From Spirodela intermedia (Eukaryota; Streptophyta; Magnoliopsida; Alismatales; Araceae), in the NCBI GenBank assembly GCA_902729315.2, contig LR746266.1, positions 439,001 to 503,000 on the forward strand: 64,000 nucleotides of DNA, given 5' to 3'. The notes under the pieces are model-generated. The model was given only the letters and a program-made list of their open reading frames with translations. It was not told the DNA's origin and ran no database searches. Every line of letters starts with the position of its first letter. Position 1 is the first letter of the stretch. Below are positions 24,501 through 34,000 of this stretch, one piece after another. The position numbers were made by a program, and so were the translations under genes.

Positions 24501-24978
24501 CTTCAAATCGTCGAATCGCTCTCATTATTTCCTTAGCATTCAGTCCAAATATAGCAAGGTTCAGGTCTGATTCTCTCTCTTTCTCTCTCTGTCTCTGTCT
24601 CTGTCTGCTGTGTTCGATGCTCGTGCTTGATGATTCCAGCTGAGGGTCTATACTGCAGACAATGTGGTGGATGAACTGGAGAGAGCAAAGACAGAGTACT
24701 TGGAGGCTTCTGTGCATATTACGAGCAAGAGAAGAATCCTCCTGCCGAAGCTTCTGTACTGGCATATGAAGGATTTCGCAGATGACGTTGACTCGCTGGT
24801 GGAATGGGTCTACAGTCAACTGCCCAGGTCAGGACCGCTGAAGAAGTCAATGATGGAGTGCCTGAAAGGCGACAGGAAGCAGGGAGTAGGAAAGCTGGTG
24901 GAAATCCTGTCGTATGAGCCCGAGTTCCGATACCTCCTACCCTTTCTGGATTTCCCCGGGTTCAATCTCTGTTCATAG
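21566..24978 (+). CDS. Leucine-zipper (MIP1-type) / DUF547 domain protein
   Basis: Nine exons join in phase: 21566-21634, 21731-21847, 21950-22256, 22344-22770, 22884-22983, 23072-23131, 23471-23554, 23623-23730 and 24640-24978, giving 536 residues. The start MKLEDFLMQRQEEHRRRCEL and the following VQVLLAELAMVEEEIAYLEG form the N-terminal coiled coil called the ternary-complex-factor MIP1 leucine zipper. The DUF547 domain begins near residue 290 (INLCFLSIGRLR), with FWINIYNACIMNAFLQHELP and GVVLNALAIEHFILR, and continues through ITFALCRGTWSSPA. The tail ends FRYLLPFLDFPGFNLCS, close to the family norm. The biochemical role of DUF547 is unknown; the coiled coil suggests protein-protein contacts. 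Intron 8 is 909 bases and is built of diverged repeats. The start was chosen because it gives the coiled-coil frame. Confidence 0.9.
23910..24560 (+). repeat. Degenerate tandem repeats filling DUF547 intron 8
   Basis: The same ordered words recur about four times with drift. TTAGAATTC-like (24000, 24131, 24361, 24531) is followed by CCAAATATA-like words and then by GGATTATTCATAC-like (24047, 24190, 24277, and GATTGCTCATAC at 24450). Units are roughly 140-230 bases. A (TTTCTG)4 run lies near 24159-24182. Confidence 0.6.
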
Positions 24979-25976
24979 TCAAACGCACACAGACGTCAAT
25001 GGATGACGTCATTATTTGTCAATAAGACATTGCCAAAATATGCCAGGAAACGTACGAAAATAACAATATCAGGTGTAAAACTACTCTCCTATTTATAAAA
25101 AATATATATTATATATTTACTTATGTGTTATTTCTGGGTCGTTTCTGCCGGTCTTGTAGGCCCATTTAGGCCCAATATCTCATTAAGACGGCCCACTAGG
25201 AGCATCTTTGATTGTACGGTGGATAGCTCACTGAGATGAGCGCACGGAGATCTCTGCCGTCTGAGCGATTGAAGTTCCATCGATCGAACGGCTGTAATGG
25301 GGGGAATCGAATGTCGGTTGGGATGAATGTTGGATAAATTAGGGCTTTTGAAGAGAGGATTTTGCGACTCCGTCATTTTCGTCCGTTGCTGAGGGCTAGT
25401 TTGGTCTCCTGGTCTTCTTGCTGGGGGAAGTGCAGAGTTTGCTCCCTCTGAGGCAGCAGTGAGGTTCGTTCCGACGTTAGCTATCGCGCTTCGGCATCCT
25501 TGGCCTCATTCCTGGCGTAAGAATCTTTTCGTCGGGATACTCGCCCGCAGAACCCTAACCCTTCCGTTTTGCTAGTCGAATCTCTTCTGTTCCCTTCATT
25601 TGGTAGCGGGTATTTGTCATCTCTTCTGGGTTTTTTGGTCTTCATTTCGGGCTTTGATTTCCATGGTCTGCAAGTTTTTGTTGGCTGGAGGAAATATCGT
25701 TCGTGGCGCCGCGCCATGGTAGAAAGTTTTTTTTTTTGGTAATATTCTGCATGACGGATATCGTATTGTGAGGAGCATGGTCGTAGTCTTGTCAGCATAT
25801 AAAAAAAACTTGCCTTTTTAATCACAGTAAATGGTTTTGTTGTACTGAGATGGAAGATGTCGTGGATGACTGCGCGTCTATCTGCTTCATCATGGTTAGA
25901 TTACAGATATCTAATCCTTTTGTTAGCAACTTCAATGAAAATCTTACGAAATATAATCCTTTTTTCTAGTTCTAGC
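24979..25976 (+). promoter_or_regulatory. SCL30 promoter and spliced 5' leader
   Basis: Two TAGGCCCA words (25157-25164, 25167-25174) and a CGGCCCACT (25189-25196) form a cluster of site II/TCP-type elements, common in promoters of growth and RNA-processing genes. A telobox-like AACCCTAACCCT follows at 25551-25562. A CTAG acceptor at about 25969, seven bases before the ATG, suggests a leader intron. The transcription start is inferred to lie between about 25.25 and 25.5 kb. Confidence 0.5.
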
Positions 25977-28828
25977 ATGAGAAGATACGATCCCCCGTAT
26001 TATAGTCCGCCAAGGAGGGGATATGGCGGCAGAGGAAGAAGCCCCCCAAGGAGGGGCTATGGTGGACGCAGAGAGCCGAGTCACGGTAGTCTTTTGGTTC
26101 GAAATATTCCCTTGAATTGCAGGTGAGCATTTGACATATTCCCTCTAAGCATAAGTTTTTATGCTCGTCGACTAGTTTTGGGGGGAGGTGGGAAGGAAGG
26201 GGGGGGGGGGTTAGATCTTTATTTTTCACTAGACTTTCCTTCCGTCACTCATAAAACATACAGATGCATGCTTATGTGTTCTTCTTTGGCTCTACACTAG
26301 CCATGATACGAGGAACAATCAAGACAAAGATCTGCATGGTTTCAGTTCTTTGGTCCTCTTTTGACGTTCAAGTTATTTCATTCTTGCAGACCAGATGATC
26401 TCCGAATTCCATTTGAAAGGTTTGGGCGGGTAAGGGATGTCTACTTGCCAAAGGACTACTATACAGGGTTAGTCTCCTGTGCTTTAGATAATTTCTGCCA
26501 TGTTTGCGCCTGAGATTGTGCCTTCGGAAAGAGCTTTTTTCTGATTGAATAAGCTTGATTTCCAAGTGCTTCTATGCTTGGATGTTACTCCATTCTGATC
26601 TGGTTAGTGATCGTGCTGTTTTCCCTATCATGCCGTATGATTCATCCTCCTTTTATTCTCAGGTTGGAAAATATTTTATTACCCATAGGACACATCTGAT
26701 TTTTTATTATTTATCTCTGCTTTTCATGCTGCAAGAGTCAATTTTTTTCCGGTTGTCTTCATTCTACTGCATGTCGTGGACTTCCTTCTTTCCCCCATCA
26801 TCATTTGTACTATTAATATGTACGCATAAGTTGATTATGTTGGTTTTCCCCTTCTTCTTTTTCTGAGGGAAGGGAGAAGGGGGTGTTTATTCTTCTGGTG
26901 TTTCGCTTTTGAGTTTCATCTATTGGCCTACATTCCAACTCATGTTGCACATTCTGCCATCTAATATTGATTATTTTTATTCTAGTTAAAATATCCAGAG
27001 ACTGATTCTATGGAGGGATATACTCTTTTGTTGTAGTTTATTATCTGGATTATATAGTAAGCTTTTTTTTTCTGACCTGGTTCTCAGGGGCTGTTTTGAT
27101 TTGAGGTAAAAAACAAGCCCTGCATTTGTTGAAGACCACTGTTAGCATTGGTTACCGCATTGGTTTCCTCGAGGGTGTGAATCTTGTTCGAATGAAGATG
27201 CTCCCATGTGAAGATAGCTTTCTAGAATCGGCCTCAGTATTAGTTGGTGGAGAGAAGATGATGGGTGGATTTCATGAGAAGCTAAACATCTGAAGCTAAG
27301 TTTCAAGCTATATATTGTTACCGACTGCATATAATTACAAGAATGTGAAGGATTTGAGGCGTCGATGATTTTTTTTTCCAAGTTACCGTGCATAATGAAG
27401 GGAAAGGAAAAAGACCCAGCTGCTAAAGACGCGTGGTTCTACATACTTTTATGTTGCGCGGGCACCATATCGAGGGAATTCCTGTTAGTAGTGCCTAAGT
27501 TATGGTTGGAAAACTTAGGAAGATGTTCAAGTGAGGCATTACGGAATTTAGTGCTGATGTGGGTCTGTGAGCCTTTCTCAAGTTGTTCGCCCTGGTACAC
27601 TAACCCACCATTTCCCCCTTGTATGATTTTTAAACTCCGATTCTCTATCTCCCCAGGGAACCTCGCGGGTTTGCATTCATAGAGTTTGTAGATCCCTATG
27701 ACGCCTCCGAGGCTCAATACCACATGAACGGGCAGCTTTTTGGGGGGAGAAGGATAACTGTGGTCGTCGCTGCAGAGACCAGGAAGAGGCCTGAGGAGAT
27801 GCGCGTCAGGACCCGAGCTAGGTACATTTGTTTCGTTGAATGTGTGATATTTGTCTCCTTTCATATTACTACATTCTCACGTGCATTCTCGTCTCACAGA
27901 GGATCTTCTGATCGTGATGGCCGTCGTTCGTCTCATCATGGTAAGCTGTTCTTGAACTAACCTTGTGTAATCACGTCTAGTAATCATTTTTATTTTTATT
28001 TTTATTTTTGGGTTGAAATTTTGGGGTTTCAGTCGCCTCTTGTCGTCTGTCGGAGTGGCCTGTTTTACTTTATCGTGTCATCTTTCATTTATTGATTAGC
28101 AACCAAGGAAATCGGATAGTATTCCTATCTATAAGAGGGCCGCCTGGTCAGTAGGATAGGAGCTCAATTCAGTGCCCGGCCCCATGTTCAAGGTTTTTTC
28201 CCTCTGGATTATATTGATTTGCCCTCTGGATGGATGGATGGAACTCCATTGAGATCATGAGCCATAAACATTGATAGAGCATGGTATCCTGCATTCCTTT
28301 GCATGAATATTTTCTCGATATTAATTTTTGTTTCCCTGATCTTTCAGGGCGATCGATCTCCCGTTCTGCATCCCGCTCTCGGTCCCCTCCCCGCCACTCA
28401 CGCTCTAGATCTCGCCACCGCTCCAGGTACGCCGTGTGTCCCATAAGTAGAAACTTTGCAGCTAATGTCGGGAGATGGATTTGATGGTTCTGCTTCATAG
28501 ATCATACTCTCCTGCGCCAAGGCGGCGCGATGGCTACTCAGCTTCCCCCGAAAGAAGGCCCTCAGCTAGCACGAAATCTCCTAGATATCGAGCTGCCGAT
28601 CTCCATCAGACTGATAATGGCTACGACCAGTAAGTGCTCCCTTCTTCTTTTTTTTACCCTTTTTGGCGTGATGGGATTTCTTAGTCTTCTCCATATTCGG
28701 CTGGTTGACTTCTCAGGGAAGCTGAATACAATGCCGAGGGGCCTCACCGCCGCAGGGGCGGCGGGTCGCGTTCGCCGTCGGGGTCTCGGTCCCGCTCCGC
28801 CAACTCGTCCCCTGCCCGCGGCCGGTGA
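25977..28828 (+). CDS. SCL30: SR-type splicing factor, SC35-like SCL30
   Basis: Seven coding exons join in phase: 25977-26122, 26390-26467, 27657-27821, 27900-27940, 28348-28426, 28501-28629 and 28717-28828, giving 249 residues. The short Arg/Gly/Tyr-rich N-terminal extension (MRRYDPPYYSPPRRGYGGRG) is the mark of the plant SCL subfamily. One RRM follows (about residues 38-115), with RNP2 as SLLVRNIP and RNP1 as RGFAFIEFV. The C-terminal RS domain has SISRSASRSRSPPRHS and ends SPSGSRSRSANSSPARGR. SCL proteins act in the nucleus in splice-site choice and bind SR kinases and U1-70K. Intron 2 is long (1189 bases); long introns in SR genes often host alternative splicing, which I cannot test here. 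The gene converges with the SKS gene. Confidence 0.9.
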
Positions 28829-28886
28829 GGAGAGAATCTATGCCCTGCCGGCTGGCCTTCACCGAGGGATCCAATCTTTGGACTGT

Positions 28887-29533
28887 TTTACTTCATTTGG
28901 TTAAGTCAACGATGGGAGCCGTGTGCGTAAGGTAGCCGTTGACCTTCTCTTTTCATCTTTAAAAGAAGGCGCTCTCAAGTGGCAATGGGTTGGGCTTTGC
29001 CCGTGGTATAGAACCCACCACCCTTAAGATCGTCCGGATTGGGGTCGTCCTCTAGCATAAAGTCGTCGGCCTCGAGCGCAGAGGATGAGAGTCAACGGAC
29101 TGGTCAATCTCTGTGCTCCTATGTGCGCGTATCATCAAAGGGGGTGGGGGATAGCTGGAGGGTGAGAGAGGGAGTAGGACCTGAAGAGAACTGGGTTGGA
29201 CTTATTTACTTCATTTGGTTTAGTCAACGATGGGAGCCGTGTGTGTTTCGCAACAATGGGTTGACCTACCATTTTCATCTTTTCCCTTAGAACATCTGAT
29301 GATTGGAGGATGGTTCCCTCCTCCCTCTTTGATAGTAGTCTCTGTACTGTGGCAGTGGGTTGGGCTTTGCTCATGGTTTAGAGCCCACCCTTAAGATCGT
29401 CGGGATGGTAGTCATCCTCTGGCACAAAGTCGTCGGCCTCCAGCGCGGAGGATGAGAGTCAACGGGCTGGTCAACCTCTGTGCTTTCATATGCGAATATC
29501 ACAGAACAGGATGGAGGGCGAGAGAGGGAGGAG
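28887..29533. repeat. Two-copy direct duplication between the SCL30 and SKS 3' ends
   Basis: Copy A (about 28887-29176) and copy B (about 29204-29533) share the same ordered words: TTTAGTCAACGATGGGAGCC-like, GTGGGTTGGGCTTTGC, CCCTTAAGATCGTC, AAAGTCGTCGGCCTC, GATGAGAGTCAACGG and GAGAGAGGGAG. Small indels separate them. Copy B ends about three bases from the SKS stop codon. No coding content is recognised. Confidence 0.8.
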
Positions 29534-29535
29534 AT

Positions 29536-31393
29536 TTAGATGGTGTAAGGCGGCGGCAGGGGAAGGTTCTTGGTAGCGCCGCAGAGCAGCAAGTTCTCCG
29601 GCGGATTATACTCGTCCCTGAGAGATTTAGCGGGGGAGAGGACGCTGATGTAGAGCTGCTGCCCCAGGTAATGCCTCTCCCAGATCTCCGACCTTAGATT
29701 CCACATGCCGGCGTTGTCGAAGGTGAGCATGATCGCCGACCACGACCTCGGATAGACCTGGATCGTGTGCCGGCTCACGGCGTCCATGAGGTTGTAGCTC
29801 CTCCTCTTCTCCGGCGTCCATCTCCCCGCTCCCATCCTGCGAGAATCCATGGCGGAGTTAGCTGCTCAACTCAGCAGGGATTTAGGGTTTGAGGTGGGTG
29901 AGGAAGAAGAGCTCTGCGATTGTTAGTATTATTTACCCGACGGGGAAGAAGGAGTAGCCGTCCAGATGGTAAGACTGGATGCTCCTCTCGTGGTTCTCCA
30001 GGATGATCTCCACGAAGTCGCGAAACTTGGCGGTGAGGACGATGGGCTCCGCCCTGATGGGGGCGGCGCCGCTTCGGAGCTTCTTCGGCGGCGCGTCGCT
30101 GATGGTGTCGTACTTGAACTCGGCGCCGGTGGCGCCGAAGTACTCAGCGAGCTTCAGCGGCGTCGCCGGGTTCTGGAAGGTGGCGCCGTTGATGGCGTAC
30201 CGGAGCTTGCCGCCGACTGTGCCGGCGGAGTTGGCGAGCTTGATGGTGCGGGTGATGTTGATGCTGCCATAGTGGTAGGAGCCCTGCGGGTTGGGGCGGG
30301 CGGCGCTGGCGGTGAGGTTCCAGCGGAAGGACCTCCACTGGTTGAGCGACCACGCCCATCCCACCGGCGCCTGGGGCAACTCCGCCGGCGGCGCTGCCGT
30401 CGATCCGGCGTAGCCGATCATGGCGGCGGCGCTGAGCACCCTCTTGGAGAATCGAGTGGAGACCACCATGAAGTACCCTCTTGGGGCCTGGTCGGCGGCG
30501 ACGAGCACGGAGTAGCACTGCCCAACATGGACGTCCAGCGAGTCGTAAACGTTCTGCACCGTGTGGGAGCCGTCCATCTCCACCAGCTTCATGGCGTGGC
30601 CCTGGATGCGGAAGTTGAGGGTCGCCTTGAGGCCCACGTTGCAGATCCTGTAGCGGTAGGTCTTGCCGGATTCCATGCTGAAGATCGCCTGGCCACCGGC
30701 GGCCGCGTTGCCGGACCTGCCGTTGATCAGGACGCCGGCGGGGCGGCCGAGGGCCCGGCCGCTGTCGAGGCGGCGCTTGAGGAGGTTGTGGCCGGCGGTG
30801 TACCAGTCGCCGATGAGGACGGTGAAGTCGCCGGCGGGAGGGTCGAAGGGGACCGGGATGAGGAGGCGGCTGTTAATGCGGAGCCCGCCGAAGCCACCCG
30901 CCGCCTTGTGCATCCCCATGGACGGGAAGTAGAAGAAGCTGCCGATCTGGTCCTTAACCTGGAAGTGGTAAGTGAAGTTTCTCCCCGGGGGGATGGGACA
31001 GTTCGTCCCCGGCATGCCGTCCTGCCAAGAGTTCTTCCTCTGCTGGATCCCGTTCCTGCAACCAATCAACCAACCGACCAACCATTCGAAGGATCGCCGT
31101 CAACCTCCGTCTCTTCCCTCTGCAACTCTTCGTCCAGCAGAGCGTACGTACCATGAGAGGAGGAAGGGCTCATCGAGGTCGTTGAAGAGGTTGATGACGA
31201 TGTTGTTGTTCGTGGTGCAGTTGATGTTAGGCCCCGGGAACTGGCCGTCGATGAGGATGCCCTTCTGGGGGACGCCGAGAGGCGCGATGGTGCCGTAGGT
31301 CACCTTCCAGGTGAAGTAGAGATAGGGGTCCTCCGCCTGCACCGCCGTCAGGCCGAGGACCGCCACCAGAACCAGCAGCGCCGCCGCCTTCAT
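29536..31393 (-). CDS. SKS: SKU5-similar (SKS) multicopper-oxidase-like secreted protein
   Basis: Three exons join in phase: 31152-31393, 29937-31055 and 29536-29836, giving 553 residues, the usual SKS length. A signal peptide (MKAAALLVLVAVLGLTAVQA, residues 1-20) is followed by EDPYLYFTWKVTYGTIAPLG, the start of the first cupredoxin domain. The three cupredoxin domains are kept, but copper ligands of true oxidases look lost: the site WYHGH of ascorbate oxidase reads FFYFPS before MGMHKAAGGFGGLRI, and the C-terminal HCHIxxH site reads WNLRSEIWERHYLGQQ. Such proteins sit at the plasma membrane or cell wall and affect directional growth or pollen tubes. No hydrophobic C-terminal GPI signal is seen; the protein ends LPLPPPYTI. 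Coding GC is very high. A minus-strand TATAAAAA lies at 31571-31578. Confidence 0.9.
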
Positions 31394-31570
31394 CTCTCCG
31401 CCGCCGAAGCCGGAAAAAGAGAAAAAGGCCCCCTCCCCTGGTCCTTGCCCTCGTTGCCAAGAGGTGGCGGGATTTAGCGAGAGGCCATGGCGGAGAGATG
31501 GAAGATGAAGGGTCGACGAGGAAAAGGGAGAAGGAAGGGCCGACGGGAGGTGCCATGGGATCCCTCTGGT

Positions 31571-31578
31571 TTTTTATA
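31571..31578 (-). promoter_or_regulatory. TATA box of the SKS gene
   Basis: TATAAAAA on the minus strand, about 180 bases upstream of the SKS start codon and the only clear TATA in that interval. Confidence 0.6.
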
Positions 31579-31780
31579 GCCTTCTTCCTTCCTCCATCGC
31601 CACCTTTCCGAGGGACGCCATTGGCTTCCCCTCCTCCCGTTCTTCTCTCATGACGATCTTCCCTTTGCCCTGTCCAGCTGCCGCCTTCTTGGCCGATCAT
31701 CTTCAACCCTCTCCTCTCCCTTCGTGACATGGATTTGCTATCTATGACGACCGGTGAGATGGGGGAGAGAGAGAATGTTG

Positions 31781-31783
<3 letters not shown>

Positions 31784-31812
<29 letters not shown>
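31784..31812. repeat. (CT)n microsatellite upstream of the SKS gene
   Basis: A CT tract of about 29 bases, some 390 bases before the SKS start codon. Confidence 0.93.
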
Positions 31813-31817
<5 letters not shown>

Positions 31818-32310
31818 GCCCGTTTCGAGCAGGTGCCTGTGGTTTGCTGCCGTTGGCAGTCCAGGTCTGGTCACCGGTCAGGTCATCGAAGATGTCTCAT
31901 AAAAATGACAATTAATTATGTGACCCATTTTTTACAGCATATTTAGTATTTATTTTTAACAATCCATCCATTTATTTTTTAATGGGTAATAAAAAAATTG
32001 TAACGTAAATTTTGGAATAATCACTAAAAAATATCAACCAATAAATATGACAGTTTGTTCCCCGTAACAAGGACTCGGAGTGGTGAAGAGAAGCGGGGAA
32101 ACTGTGGCCGTCCAATTACTGACGTGAGCTGTCCCTGCATCGACCACCCGATCGAGTGGGCTCCACGGTCAACGCCGGCTCACTCGATGCGCCCATTTCA
32201 ATGCTGCGAACCAGGTGCTATTTGGGCCGTCGGAAGAGTAATTTGGGCCTGACCCATTTCCGAAACACCGAGCCCCCACACAGATGGCCCATCAGAATAC
32301 CTGCCTGGCC

Positions 32311-32544
32311 AAAACATGCCACATCTAAAATAAATACTTTCCCATTCTTTTGTACTACCGGATATACTTCATAATCTAGAGAGAGAGAGAGAGAGAGAGA
32401 GGAAACCAGATGGGCCTGGGCAAAACTTGCCACATCTAAAATAAATAATTTCCTATTCTTTTATATTACCGGACATACTTCATAATCTAGAGACAGAGAG
32501 AGGGAAAGAGAGAGAGAGAGAGAGGAAACCAGATGGGCCTGGGC
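32311..32544. repeat. Tandem duplication with embedded (GA)n tracts
   Basis: Copy 1 (32311-32421) and copy 2 (32422-32544) are direct repeats. Both read AAAAC(A/T)TGCCACATCTAA, then a TTTCC(C/T)ATTCTTTT block, then ACTTCATAATCTAGAG, a GA tract, and GGAAACCAGATGGGCCTGGG. They differ at only a few bases and in GA length. Confidence 0.9.
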
Positions 32545-32630
32545 AGGATCTGTGGGGGGGGAACGGCCCACTAAGATCTCCCTATGTATCCTAATTTTTC
32601 TCATTTTTTTCCCTGCGAGAAATTAGACAC

Positions 32631-32654
32631 TGTGTGTGTGTGTGTGTGTGTGTG
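32631..32654. repeat. (GT)n microsatellite
   Basis: A perfect TG tract of 24 bases in spacer DNA. Confidence 0.93.
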
Positions 32655-34000
32655 GACAGATCCAAGAGCCGCACGCAAAAAAAAAAAGAAGAAAAAAACA
32701 GAAAAAGGGGAAATCATCTGTAAAACGGATGTCCACTCGAATGAACATGTTTATAGAAACACTCTTCTCTCTCCTCTGGGAGGGCTTCTTATGTACATCG
32801 AATGCCCCAAATCCGGGTTATTCCCCTGTTCTTGCGGGTGAATGAATGAGATCCCACGAACGTTGATCATTCCAGCGTGTTTGCGACAATTCATTCTCAG
32901 ATTTCCTCGCCAATTTAGGAAAGATCACCTGAAACCTCGTCCTATTCTTGGAAGCCGGGGTCGCGGCTGAGAATGCATTCTCAGTCCCTGAGAAACCATT
33001 GAACAGGAGGGGGGGAAGCGCAAGATCAGACATCGGTTATTTCATAAAGAAAAAATCTAAGATAAATAAGAAAAGAGGATCTTAAGAGAGGGCGTCCAGA
33101 TCATACATAAGTCAACTGGGAAAATCGGAGTTAGTAGAGATTGGATGAAGAACACCGGGAAAACGGTCAATGCTGTTCTGATCAGGCCGTCAAGAAATAA
33201 TGGAAGCAATTATCCACGAATAATTCTGGAAATCCATTTTTTATTTCCCCACAAATGTAGAGTAGCGAGTCAAGAAATTAATCTCTTGGCTTCCACCAAA
33301 TCGCCCGACTCCGCTTTTTTTATAGAAATTAATTTATTTTCAGGTGATAAATATTTCTACATAATACTAAAAGGCAAAAGAAAATAAAAATCGATAGAAC
33401 TCATCATATAAAAAAGTACAGGATTAGCAAGAATCATGATAAGCTTACACATGAACAGCATAATCTGCGATTCAAGAATCAGCATTATACCTCGATTATC
33501 CATCTGTTTTCGAATGTTACATCCCTCTAGAACGTTTGGATATTCTCTTGGAATCTCATTACTCCTTTTCCTGTATATGAATATCTATCTATATATAACA
33601 TTCTGCATATTGATACCCCAATTTATTTTTTTTGTTCATGTTCTTGTTCATCACAAAGAGGGAGGCTGATATGAAAAGAAGAGGACTATTTCGTTCATGT
33701 TTTACAATTTCATACGCAAAATAAAAAAATAAATTTACTAAATCGCGCAAACAGGGTTTTCATATCAAGTGAAATAAAGTTTATTAACAACAAACATCAT
33801 AGTTCAAAGTAGAAATTGTGTGAAAGTTCTAAATATCGATTCCCTAACTGGATGAGATATTGCAGGTCACAATGAGAGGATCCACAAGAGCAACATGTGA
33901 AAAAGATCGATCATATCAATTCAGAGCATTGCCAACAGATGAACAGTTGAATAACTATCAGTTAGGGTTTCGCTCAAAGTGATACTCACACTTCACTGAA

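Larger units (their letters stand above)
31394..34000. other. Spacer between the SKS promoter and the MYB3R 3' end
   Basis: No gene is recognised. It holds a TATAAAAA box (about 31571-31578, minus strand) for SKS, a CT tract (31784-31812), a 110-125 base tandem duplication (32311-32544), and a GT tract (32631-32654). From 33.0 to 34.0 kb it is AT-rich and featureless. Confidence 0.55.

Noticed and set aside
29966-31156. A 396-codon plus-strand open frame over the SKS gene
   Set aside because: It is antisense to the SKS exons, has a low-complexity Gly/Val/Ala-rich composition and matches no family.
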